From an uncultured Muribaculaceae bacterium (GTDB lineage Bacteria > Bacteroidota > Bacteroidia > Bacteroidales > Muribaculaceae), in NCBI GenBank assembly GCA_910579675.1, contig CAJTUF010000005.1, positions 1-64,000 on the forward strand: a stretch of 64,000 bases of DNA, in the 5' to 3' direction. The notes under the pieces are model-generated. The model did not search any database. It saw nothing but the letters and a program-made list of their open reading frames with translations, and had not been told where the DNA came from. Made by a program: the position numbers and the translations under genes. Of this stretch, positions 34,914 to 42,582 are shown piece by piece. Positions within the stretch are counted from its first letter, which is position 1. Each line of letters opens with the position of its first letter.

Positions 34914-34938
34914 GATATTGTCGTAGCGGGAGGGGATA

Positions 34939-36885
34939 TTACATGTTGAATTTCTTGAGTGTTGTGAGCGTGCGCAGGATCTCGGCCACGTTTACGGCAT
35001 GGCTGATGGCGCCGCGGCCCGTGAAGGGGGGATTGCCGTCGTAGAGCTGCGACAGAGAGCCTATGCAGCCCTGGGTCATCTCATCCTCGTAGCCTATGAG
35101 CATACGGTCGATATAGCCCACGCCCGAGAGGCCGAACACGCGGAGATAGGCGTCGGCATAGAAGCCGAAGAGCCACGGACGCGACGGGCCGTTGTGGAGC
35201 GCCATCTCGCGCTCTTCGGGCGATCCGAGATAGAACGGGCGGTAGCCGTAGCTCTTGGGCGAGAGGGTGCGCAGGCCCTTGGGGGTGAGGAGCTCGCGGG
35301 TCACCACATCGAGCACACCCTTGCGCTGACGGCGGTCGAGCGGCGAGAAGTCGAGGCCTATGGCCACTGCCATGTTGGGGCGCACCGACGGATCGGCATA
35401 CGAGCCGCTCACATAATCGTAGAGATAGCCGTAGCCATTGAGGAAGGTCGACACGAAGGCGGGCTTTAGGCGCTCGGCGGTCTCGCTCCAGCGGGTGCGG
35501 GCATCGCCGTAGCCGTCGCGACCCTCGGCCAGCTTGGCGGCAAACATAAGCGCGTTATACCACATGGCGTTGAACTCCACGAGATAGCCTGTGCGGGGCA
35601 CAACGGGGCGGCCGTGAAGAGTGGAGTTCATCCACGATGCCGGGGTCGACGAGCCCATGGTCTCGATGAGGCCGCTCTCGGGCTGCACCCGCATATTGGG
35701 ATGACGGTTGTCGAGATAATAGTTGACGATCTCCGAGATGAGGGGCATATAGCGCTCGGCGGCCTGATCGTCGCCATAGGCTTTTGCATACTGCTGGAGA
35801 GCCCAGATGGCCCAGAGTCCTACATCGGGGAGGTCAATGCCGTGGATGCGGCGGTCGAGCTCGCCGGTGTCCATGAAGTGGCGCAGGGCTTTGGCGGCCG
35901 TGCCCATGATCTCCTCGTAGTCGTCGCGGTGGTTGATGGCGATGGTCGAGCCGGGGAGAGCCATGAAGGTGTCGCGGGCGCGTATCTTGCCCCAGGGATA
36001 CGACGAGATGATAAACATTCCGTCCTTATCTTTGAGATAACACTGCTTGGCAGCGTTTTTAAGGCAGTTGAAGAAGGAGGTGCGGCAGGTGCGGGTGGCT
36101 ATCTCCTTGTCCCACACCTTGGCCAGTACTTCGGGATCGGTCTCCGATATTCCGGCCGAGAAGATTATGCTCTCGCCCTTCTTGATGGGGAGCTCGAAAT
36201 AGCCGGGCACCCAAAGATCTTCGGTATAGGGCACGCCACGCTCCAGATCCTTGACATATTCAAAGTCTTTGTACCAATGGGGATCATATACCCACTTCGG
36301 ATCGCGGTTATACTGCATGAAGAGGGTGGGATAGCCGGGATAGAGACAGCAGCTCACGCCATTGGCCACCGGGGTGCACTCGCTGTTGAGGCGGTCGTTT
36401 TCCATCACCAGAGCGTTGGCCTCGCGGAAAGCCAGCATAGGCTTGAAGCGGAGAGTGGTCTCTGAGTGGGCATCGACAAGGGTGTAGCGGATCAGGAAGC
36501 GGTTTTCGTGGGAGATAAACATCTTCTCCTTGGTCAGGATCACGCCGCCCACTCGGTAGGTGGTGCGGGGCACGCTCTCGCAGTCAAACTCGCGGATATA
36601 CTTGTGGCCGTTGGGATTGTAGACGCCGCCGCGGTAGCGGTGGAGGCCCAGGTTGAATGGAGCGCCATGCTGGATCACAGTCACATCCATCGACGAAAGC
36701 AATACGTGGGGAGCGTTGTCAAATTCAGGCACAGGAATCACCAGGAGGCCGTGCTGCTTGCGGGTGTTGCAGTCGACTACCGACGTACAGTGATAGGCAC
36801 CTGACTGATTGGTGCGGAGCATCTCTTTGGTAAGCGATTGCTCCAGGTTGATCATGAGATTTTTATCAAATTTCAGGTAGCTCAT
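34939..36885 (-). CDS. Glycogen debranching enzyme (amylo-alpha-1,6-glucosidase family)
   Basis: 648 residues. The N-terminal beta-sandwich domain (about 1-290; SVVDCNTRKQHGLLV, GGVYNPNGHKYIREFDCESVPRTTYRVGG) and a C-terminal alpha/alpha barrel (about 300-640) match the bacterial GDE family (GH133). The barrel shows ISSYPWGKIRARDTFMALPG, GIDLPDVGLWAIWALQQYAK, GYLVEFNAMWYNALMFAAKL and HNGPSRPWLFGFYADAYLRVFG. It removes alpha-1,6 branches of glycogen. First gene of the operon, with its own good promoter. Confidence 0.92.
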   Translation of the reverse strand: MSYLKFDKNLMINLEQSLTKEMLRTNQSGAYHCTSVVDCNTRKQHGLLVIPVPEFDNAPHVLLSSMDVTVIQHGAPFNLGLHRYRGGVYNPNGHKYIREFDCESVPRTTYRVGGVILTKEKMFISHENRFLIRYTLVDAHSETTLRFKPMLAFREANALVMENDRLNSECTPVANGVSCCLYPGYPTLFMQYNRDPKWVYDPHWYKDFEYVKDLERGVPYTEDLWVPGYFELPIKKGESIIFSAGISETDPEVLAKVWDKEIATRTCRTSFFNCLKNAAKQCYLKDKDGMFIISSYPWGKIRARDTFMALPGSTIAINHRDDYEEIMGTAAKALRHFMDTGELDRRIHGIDLPDVGLWAIWALQQYAKAYGDDQAAERYMPLISEIVNYYLDNRHPNMRVQPESGLIETMGSSTPASWMNSTLHGRPVVPRTGYLVEFNAMWYNALMFAAKLAEGRDGYGDARTRWSETAERLKPAFVSTFLNGYGYLYDYVSGSYADPSVRPNMAVAIGLDFSPLDRRQRKGVLDVVTRELLTPKGLRTLSPKSYGYRPFYLGSPEEREMALHNGPSRPWLFGFYADAYLRVFGLSGVGYIDRMLIGYEDEMTQGCIGSLSQLYDGNPPFTGRGAISHAVNVAEILRTLTTLKKFNM

Positions 36886-36932
36886 GCTATTTATATGGTA
36901 TTTTGATTTTCAGGATTGAGGTTTGTATTCGG

Positions 36933-36963
36933 CGAATATAGCCATTTTTGCCCATTCAGCAAA
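36933..36963 (-). promoter_or_regulatory. Promoter of the glycogen operon
   Basis: On the minus strand TTTG (36963-36960), then 19 nt, then TATATTCG (36940-36933), one mismatch from TAnnTTTG. It lies 48 nt before the ATG at 36885. Confidence 0.7.
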
Positions 36964-37032
36964 ATTTAGCGTCACTTTTATTTGTTTTTAGCCTTTTTTG
37001 CGTCGTCTCAACACCCTATCGGGCCGATCTTC

Positions 37033-38082
37033 TCAACCTTTCAGATAGTCGAGGAGCGCCTTGAGGTCGGCCTCGGTGAGAGCCCAGTCGGTCACAAATC
37101 TCACCACAGTGTAGTGGGGACCCGGCGCGCCCCACTCCTCAAACGATGCCACCTTGGCCAGCGCCGGCAGATCGTCGTTGGGTATCTCGAAAAAGATCTG
37201 ATTGGTGACCTGGGCCACCACTTCGCGGTAGCCGTGCTGACGGAGCGCCTCGGCAAGCACCCCGGCGAGCCTGTCGGCCTCGCGGCCAAGACGCTCATAG
37301 AGGCCGTCGGTAAAGAGTGTGCCAAACTGCACCCCGAGAAGACGGCCCTTGGCCAGAAGCGCGCCTCGCTGCTTGATCAGCGGAGTGAAATGGCGCAGCA
37401 GCGACGGCTCGGCCACCACAACGGCTTCGCCCATAAGGGCGCCGCATTTGGTGCCTCCGATATAAAACACATCGGCCAGACGGGCCAGATCGGTGAGCGT
37501 CACATCGTTTGTATCGGCCGCAAGCGCGTAGGCCAGACGGGCGCCGTCGACAAAGAGGGGGATGCCCGCATCGCGACACACGGCGCTGATGGCCGTGAGC
37601 TCCCTGAGCGAGTAGAGGGTGCCCAATTCGGTTGGTTGCGACAGATACACCATGCCCGGAGCCACAGTATGGTCTTTCGACGGATCGGCCTTGAAGCCTG
37701 CGATACATGCCGCTATCTGCCCGGCATTGATCTTGCCGTCGGTGGCCGGCAGGGTGATCACCTTGTGGCCCGTGGCCTCTATGGCTCCGCTCTCATGCAC
37801 CGCTATATGGCCTGTGTCGGCGGCAAGCACCCCTTCATGGGGCCTGAGCAGCCCGGCTATGACTATGGCGTTGGTCTGGGTACCCCCCACAAGAAAATAC
37901 ACCCGCGCGTCGGCCCTCATGCGCCCCCCTTCGGGGAAACACGCGTCGAGTATACGCTCCCGCGCCGCTTTGCAATAGTCATCGGTGCCATAGCCTGTGC
38001 TACGCTCCATATTTGTAGCCGTCAGGGCGGCCATCACTTCGGGGCATGCCCCTGCCATATAGTCGGAATCGAGATGCAACAT
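37033..38082 (-). CDS. ltaE: Low-specificity L-threonine aldolase
   Basis: PLP enzyme of fold type I, 349 residues. It starts DSDYMAGACPEVMAAL, with the phosphate loop FLVGGTQTNAIV, D179 in FVDGARLAYA for the PLP pyridine, and the Schiff-base K212 in YIGGTKCGALMGEA. It splits L-threonine or allo-threonine into glycine and acetaldehyde. It is a monocistronic gene with a promoter at 38126-38133, unrelated to its glycogen neighbours. Confidence 0.9.
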   Translation of the reverse strand: MLHLDSDYMAGACPEVMAALTATNMERSTGYGTDDYCKAARERILDACFPEGGRMRADARVYFLVGGTQTNAIVIAGLLRPHEGVLAADTGHIAVHESGAIEATGHKVITLPATDGKINAGQIAACIAGFKADPSKDHTVAPGMVYLSQPTELGTLYSLRELTAISAVCRDAGIPLFVDGARLAYALAADTNDVTLTDLARLADVFYIGGTKCGALMGEAVVVAEPSLLRHFTPLIKQRGALLAKGRLLGVQFGTLFTDGLYERLGREADRLAGVLAEALRQHGYREVVAQVTNQIFFEIPNDDLPALAKVASFEEWGAPGPHYTVVRFVTDWALTEADLKALLDYLKG

Positions 38083-38125
38083 GACGATAGTAACTTGTTT
38101 TAATTCCTATTTTGGTTCATTACCG

Positions 38126-38133
38126 CAAAGGTA
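38126..38133 (-). promoter_or_regulatory. -7 box of the threonine aldolase gene
   Basis: TACCTTTG on the minus strand, 44 nt before the ATG at 38082. Confidence 0.7.
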
Positions 38134-38153
38134 TGAAAAATTTTCCACCGTTT

Positions 38154-38222
38154 CCACAAAAAAACTACCTATCGCATCCCACCCCATCCGGATATGCCGG
38201 AGAGGGTGGGATGCGATAGGTA
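38154..38222 (-). terminator. Terminator of the RiPP/TonB receptor operon
   Basis: Arms 38166-38184 and 38204-38222 form a perfect 19-bp stem around a 19-nt loop. On the minus strand the stem is followed by GTTTTTTT. It begins 18 nt after the receptor stop. Confidence 0.92.
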
Positions 38223-38239
38223 CAGGTGGAGCGACCCGG

Positions 38240-40390
38240 TTATTCAGCGGAGCCGATAGGGGTGGTGATATCGACCGACTGCCCTCCACGGCTGTACTTA
38301 CGTGTCTTGTTGCCGCCGTCGAAGCGCCACATCACCGTAAGGCTCATATGATTGTCTTTCTTATTGTAGTGATCGTAGCTGCGGCGCCATGTGTAGGACG
38401 GCGAATCAAACGAGGTGGTCATCGACCGCTTCATGAAATGGAGCGGAGGAGTCCACATAAACATCACCATCAGCTTTGACCCTAACAGATATTTCTGCAC
38501 CGCCAGCGCATATCCGTCATAGCGGCTCCATGTCACCTCCTGAGGAGTGACATTCAGTCCGGTGTGGAGGCTGCTGCTCAGAAACACGTCAAAACTCATG
38601 GGCTGGTTGTGATACCTCACATACCAGTCGTAGGCAGGCATGGTCCTGGTGTTGCGCCACCCGGCATAGCTCGCCCTGTAGCCTTCAACCCCCGCATTGA
38701 CCGCGATGGTAAAATTGCGTATCATCTTTGTGTAGTTGACATTGGCGCGCCAGCTTGCCGACGAGCCGTTGCGGTAGTCCATCACCACCGAAGGCACAAG
38801 GCTCCCGCCGTCTTCGGCTATGTCATACACGGCATTGTGGCCTATGGTGTAGGTGCCGTTGAGGGTGAGGTCGCGCAATATATTCACCATGAGGTTGAAA
38901 TTGTGGGTCACTGTGGGCTTGAGCGCCGGATTGCCCCGCTGCACTATCAGCGAATCTACAGGCGTGGAATAATCCTGAAGCAGGGGAAGACTCGGGAAAG
39001 CGGTGGCTGCCGAATAGTTAAATCTCACCATCACTTTGGTCGAGCTCCACATGGCATTGGCCTTCAGCCGTGGTGTGTGGTGAGTCGCTCTCATGTCGCC
39101 CCAGCTGTTGCTGATGCTGTTGAGGCCAAGCCCTGCACCTACCGACCATTTCCACACAGGCGAATATGCAAGGTCGGCGCCCAATTGGTTGCGGAACATC
39201 CGGTCGTCCGACAGCACGCGCTCCGACACCAGATTCCGCTCCTTGTAATCGGCCCATGTGGCATAGTCATACATCGACAGGGTCAGCTTGTTGGATAGCA
39301 TGCGCTTCACTGCCGAAGCGCCGCCCCACCCAAACACCACCTTCATGCGACGCCGGTCGTCGAGACGGTAGCCGGCGCGCTCCACCTCGTGATAGCGGCG
39401 GTAGTGATTGTCCGACAGTCCGGCCTCGGCATGGAGCGCCCAGCCCCCTACCGTGCCGTGATAGGTCAGCATCCCTTTCACATACATTGCGCCGCTCATC
39501 CTGGTGCGGTCGTAATTGACCACTTTGCCGACCTCCCCTGTGTCGCCATAACCGTAGGTCATGATGGAGCGCTCGGTCGATTGTCCTGTCGACGGGCCCA
39601 CTGTGATACCGGCGCTTATGCGGTGGTTGTCGTTTACGAGATAGTCGGTGTAAAACGAGTAGCTGCCCATATTGCCTTTATTGACCTGATTGGGCTCCGA
39701 CCCGGCGGGTTGCTCCACCTTCTGCCAGTAGTCGTTGAGCCGGTAATACTTCTCATAGCCCATCGAATGACCCTGGTCATATCTGTCAAATTGGCCCGAG
39801 AGTGCAAAATTCCATTTATCGCGGGTGTAGGTGGCTTCTATCTGTCCGTTCTGATTGATAAAAGGTGTGGAGGAGCTGTGGCGCAACTCAGGCAGATAGT
39901 CGGCCGAGCCGAGAAGCACCCCGTCGTAGCCCGTGTAGTGGGTCTTGGTTATAAGATTGATCACGGCATCGTAGCCGTCATATTGCCCCGACGGATGATT
40001 GTCCACAACAACCTTTGCAAAACGCTTGGGATTGATCAGCTTGATATACGAGTCGCTGCGTTCCACCCCATCGATCAGCAGCTTCACGTTGCCCGACCCG
40101 AGATATTTCAGATCACGGTCGACCGGGTTGTAAAACACTCCCGGCAGAAGTCCGAGCATCTCCCCAGCCGAATGAATCCCTTTGAGCATCCGGGAGGTCA
40201 CGGCATACGTGTCCTGATTGCCCTTATGCTCTATGAGGCGGGCAGTGACGGTCACCTCTCCGAGGGTATCGACCTTCAGCTCAGGTTTCTTGACGGCAGT
40301 GCTGTCGACAGGCTCTGCGCCATAGGCCGCATCTGCCGTGATCAGCGCCGCGGCAGCCATAAGCATCGCCGCTGTAAAAAGTCGTATCAT
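38240..40390 (-). CDS. TonB-dependent receptor-like outer membrane protein in RiPP operon
   Basis: 716 residues with a signal peptide (about 1-24). A plug-like domain (about 40-150; LGEVTVTARLIEHKG, SAGEMLGLLPGVFY, VKLLIDGVERSD, DAVINLITKT) is followed by a barrel to the end. It lacks the carboxypeptidase-like domain and SusD partner of PUL transporters, and resembles the barrel-only TonB receptor group. It begins 9 bp after the radical SAM gene and shares its terminator, so the two are one transcript. In such an operon it might import or export the modified peptide, or serve as its target or immunity factor; this is inferred. Its GC content is like the host's, unlike the radical SAM gene. 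Confidence 0.82.
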   Translation of the reverse strand: MIRLFTAAMLMAAAALITADAAYGAEPVDSTAVKKPELKVDTLGEVTVTARLIEHKGNQDTYAVTSRMLKGIHSAGEMLGLLPGVFYNPVDRDLKYLGSGNVKLLIDGVERSDSYIKLINPKRFAKVVVDNHPSGQYDGYDAVINLITKTHYTGYDGVLLGSADYLPELRHSSSTPFINQNGQIEATYTRDKWNFALSGQFDRYDQGHSMGYEKYYRLNDYWQKVEQPAGSEPNQVNKGNMGSYSFYTDYLVNDNHRISAGITVGPSTGQSTERSIMTYGYGDTGEVGKVVNYDRTRMSGAMYVKGMLTYHGTVGGWALHAEAGLSDNHYRRYHEVERAGYRLDDRRRMKVVFGWGGASAVKRMLSNKLTLSMYDYATWADYKERNLVSERVLSDDRMFRNQLGADLAYSPVWKWSVGAGLGLNSISNSWGDMRATHHTPRLKANAMWSSTKVMVRFNYSAATAFPSLPLLQDYSTPVDSLIVQRGNPALKPTVTHNFNLMVNILRDLTLNGTYTIGHNAVYDIAEDGGSLVPSVVMDYRNGSSASWRANVNYTKMIRNFTIAVNAGVEGYRASYAGWRNTRTMPAYDWYVRYHNQPMSFDVFLSSSLHTGLNVTPQEVTWSRYDGYALAVQKYLLGSKLMVMFMWTPPLHFMKRSMTTSFDSPSYTWRRSYDHYNKKDNHMSLTVMWRFDGGNKTRKYSRGGQSVDITTPIGSAE

Positions 40391-40399
40391 TAGGTGTCG

Positions 40400-41671
40400 T
40401 TATTTAGTTTCGTTTTTAACTATGTTACGTATCATCCCAAACATGTATTCGTCTTTGTCTTTACGGTAGCAATGAATCCGACCAACTTCGCGTAACATCG
40501 ACTCACGCTTTGCCTCACATGGACCCCAACACATAGGGAGATATTTGCAAGTTTCACACTCTGTTTCCGAGGTCTTGTAGACGGGAGTGTGCAACGCTGT
40601 TACATTTGTACTCCATTCTATATTACCATCTTCAGTTAGTCTACCTTTTGCAGCCAGTGGAGACTCGTTATCACACTTCTCGCAAGAGCCATCAGGAAAG
40701 ATACAATCAAAATGGTTAAAATCAGCATAGCACATTCCGCAACGTGGCAACAATGATCTAAGACCAATATCACGCCCTTGCTGAAACAAAGAATCCACAG
40801 CGTTAGGATCGATTTTTGATTCCCCTTCCTGCCAAACCTTAAACATCATGAACGTAATATTCTTGCGACTTTCAAAAGAAATACGCTCATTTATGTTGGA
40901 GATTATTTCATTGGGTTTAAGATTCTCATGCGTATAGTTAAAACGTAATACGCATTGAGTATGGCGCGCCAATTCATTGATATTCCGCATAGAAACATCA
41001 AATGCCGACCGATTGGCTATCTGCTTGATCTTATCATGCATATCGCGCGTACCATCAATTGTAATCTGATAACTATTGACACCTGCTTCACGCAATGCTT
41101 CAATTCTCTCTGAATTCAATAAGATACCATTAGATGTGATCGCACAGCTGAAAGCCTTTCCTCGTTTTTCGGCCTCAATTCGTGCATACTTAGTAAATTT
41201 TACAATTTCTGAGTAAGCAAGCAGAGGCTCTCCTCCAAACCACGATAAATGAAAGGACGTGATTTCAGGATCATCCAACTTTTTAGTTATACGAGTTTTG
41301 ATTTTAGAGAAAGTATCTTCACTCATCCAAAGATCACGATGATCCTGCACACAATACCAGCACCTGACATTACATTGATAGGTGGGCAATATCATCAAAT
41401 AATATTGATGATTACCCGACAAGGCGTTATACTTATCATCAATTAAGACTTTTTCATCAACGCTATGCTCATGAACAAAACCTTCCTCAAGCATCTTATA
41501 CATAAAGCGCTCGAAATCCGCAGCATATTGCATAGGATCATCTAAAATGAGCTTATAATAACATGCCCGTTCTCCATTCACTATAAAAAAACGTTCGGAT
41601 ATACCGTTAAATATAATAACATTTTCTCCATAGGGAACAAAGTAGTTATATCTACTTGGGATAAAATTCAT
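40400..41671 (-). CDS. Radical SAM/SPASM peptide maturase
   Basis: 423 residues. The radical SAM cluster motif C100-x3-C104-x2-C107 (CNVRCWYC) is preceded by LMILPTYQ and followed by SWFGGEPLL and AITSNGILL. The C-terminal SPASM region has ten cysteines (C311, C314, C323, C330, C333, C372, C375, C381, C385, C401) for two auxiliary Fe-S clusters. Residues 1-85 are separate and may hold the precursor-binding part. Radical SAM/SPASM proteins beside short Cys-rich GG peptides make thioether or C-C crosslinks. The precursor lies 323 bp upstream. The gene is clearly more AT-rich than its neighbours, which suggests acquisition by transfer. Confidence 0.92.
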   Translation of the reverse strand: MNFIPSRYNYFVPYGENVIIFNGISERFFIVNGERACYYKLILDDPMQYAADFERFMYKMLEEGFVHEHSVDEKVLIDDKYNALSGNHQYYLMILPTYQCNVRCWYCVQDHRDLWMSEDTFSKIKTRITKKLDDPEITSFHLSWFGGEPLLAYSEIVKFTKYARIEAEKRGKAFSCAITSNGILLNSERIEALREAGVNSYQITIDGTRDMHDKIKQIANRSAFDVSMRNINELARHTQCVLRFNYTHENLKPNEIISNINERISFESRKNITFMMFKVWQEGESKIDPNAVDSLFQQGRDIGLRSLLPRCGMCYADFNHFDCIFPDGSCEKCDNESPLAAKGRLTEDGNIEWSTNVTALHTPVYKTSETECETCKYLPMCWGPCEAKRESMLREVGRIHCYRKDKDEYMFGMIRNIVKNETK

Positions 41672-41698
41672 TCTTCTATAAGTATAAAATTATTTCAA

Positions 41699-41728
41699 AC
41701 AACTGAGTGGTTTAAACCACTCAGTTGT
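41699..41728 (-). terminator. 15-bp perfect palindrome, possible attenuator
   Basis: ACAACTGAGTGGTTT (41699-41713) is directly followed by its reverse complement (41714-41728). It sits 28 nt upstream of the maturase ATG and is followed on the minus strand by TTGAAATAATTTT, a weak T-rich run. It could trim or reduce read-through so that precursor outnumbers maturase, as is common in peptide operons, or be a protein-binding palindrome. Confidence 0.6.
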
Positions 41729-41731
41729 AAA

Positions 41732-41842
41732 TTAGACAATATCAACCTCACTGCATACATCGTAACTCGACTTATTAAAGGGATAAAGCGTCATCCATTT
41801 TTTGGACGCAGCCAAATATCGATTAAAAGTCACAACGATCAT
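41732..41842 (-). CDS. Possible 36-residue peptide in RiPP operon
   Basis: ATG at 41842 opens a 36-codon frame (MIVVTFNRYLAASKKW, then residues ending SEVDIV) between precursor and maturase. The open frame continues upstream without ATG to a TGA. It has no GG leader and one cysteine. It may be a small accessory protein, a remnant of a longer gene, or chance. Confidence 0.2.
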   Translation of the reverse strand: MIVVTFNRYLAASKKWMTLYPFNKSSYDVCSEVDIV

Positions 41843-41994
41843 ATCACACAGAATTGGTTGAATCAAACGATTTTTTAATGAGCAATTGCTGCATCTTTCG
41901 ACCAAAACCGCTCATTACCAAACTAATTGGCACGGGAAATACCAACTATAGGATCGTGACTAAAGCCTCACGAGTTCCTAATTAAGTAGTGTCC

Positions 41995-42204
41995 TTATCC
42001 CTTATCAGGGTCTGGCTGGGGCTCAATAGAGCAAGCACAACCAGCAACACAGTTACTACCACCGCAGAACTGGAATGTAGGCTTGCATGATTCGATGGCA
42101 TATACATGCACATCTTTTGACATACCGCCGAGAATTTGGATCTCTTCCATCTCATTCAAGAGATTTTCCTTCAGAGAACTCAGCATCGGATTTTTCTTCT
42201 CCAT
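41995..42204 (-). CDS. Cys-rich double-glycine RiPP precursor peptide
   Basis: 69 residues from the ATG at 42204; an ATG two codons upstream (42210) is an alternative. The acidic helical leader (LKENLLNEMEEIQILGG) ends in a double glycine at 26-27, like the GG-Bacteroidales natural-product precursor family. The predicted 42-residue core has five cysteines (C40, C47, C52, C56, C58) in ESCKPTFQFCGGSNCVAGCAC, and a Pro/Asp tail. The radical SAM maturase downstream is the likely modifying enzyme. No C39 peptidase-transporter is present. The product and its activity are unknown. Confidence 0.8.
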   Translation of the reverse strand: MEKKNPMLSSLKENLLNEMEEIQILGGMSKDVHVYAIESCKPTFQFCGGSNCVAGCACSIEPQPDPDKG

Positions 42205-42293
42205 AAGCATTTGAAATTATACAATGATGTTGATTCTTTCTTAGCATAGACCACAAAAACATTGATAATGATTAAGCGATGCTATACCAACAG

Positions 42294-42324
42294 CAAAATT
42301 ACGGTTTTTATTTCTACTTACAAA
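42294..42324 (-). promoter_or_regulatory. Promoter of the RiPP operon
   Basis: On the minus strand TTTG (42324-42321), 19 nt, then TAATTTTG (42301-42294). This is an exact match to the Bacteroides TTTG-N19-TAnnTTTG consensus, about 90 nt ahead of the precursor ATG. Confidence 0.85.
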
Positions 42325-42408
42325 TAATTTCCTAAAAAAATCAATCATTTTGCTAAAATATTTTTAAAACTGCAAGCCAAATGTCACTATTCATGGTGTC
42401 ATATAGCC

Positions 42409-42521
42409 AAAAAGCTATCGGCAGAGACCTTGGCTGCTGGAATATATCGCCCCTGTTCCGGCTGCAAGCCAAGCCCCCAAAGCAGGTTCATGCACAATTT
42501 ATTATACTTAGATAGCTTTTT
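42409..42521. other. Structured element flanked by an 11-bp inverted repeat
   Basis: AAAAAGCTATC (42409-42419) is the exact reverse complement of 42511-42521. An inner CTTGGCT/AGCCAAG pair lies between. The outer arms end in T-runs on both strands. It could be a small RNA, a leader ahead of glgB, or a short mobile repeat; I cannot decide. Confidence 0.35.
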
Positions 42522-42522
42522 A

Positions 42523-42554
42523 TTTGGACGATTGGAGAAAAAAAACCATCTTTG
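42523..42554 (+). promoter_or_regulatory. Promoter of glgB
   Basis: TTTG (42523-42526), 20 nt, then CATCTTTG (42547-42554), one mismatch from TAnnTTTG. It fixes the glgB start at 42583, because the earlier in-frame ATG at 42430 lies upstream of the promoter. Confidence 0.75.
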
Positions 42555-42582
42555 CATATTCAAAAAAAACCACTTACCGCTA

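Larger units (their letters stand above)
41672..41994 (-). other. Intergenic region between precursor and maturase
   Basis: AT-rich stretch holding a near-perfect hairpin (41699-41728) and a possible 36-codon frame (41732-41842). The rest shows nothing I can name. Confidence 0.5.
42211..42582. other. Divergent intergenic region, RiPP operon and glgB
   Basis: AT-rich. It holds the RiPP promoter (42294-42324), a structured element (42409-42521) and the glgB promoter (42523-42554). CTGCAAGCCAA occurs twice, near 42370 and 42462. No gene is seen in it. Confidence 0.6.

Noticed and set aside
42430..42582. 51-residue N-terminal extension of the branching enzyme
   Set aside because: It lies mostly upstream of the promoter and has no enzyme-like sequence.
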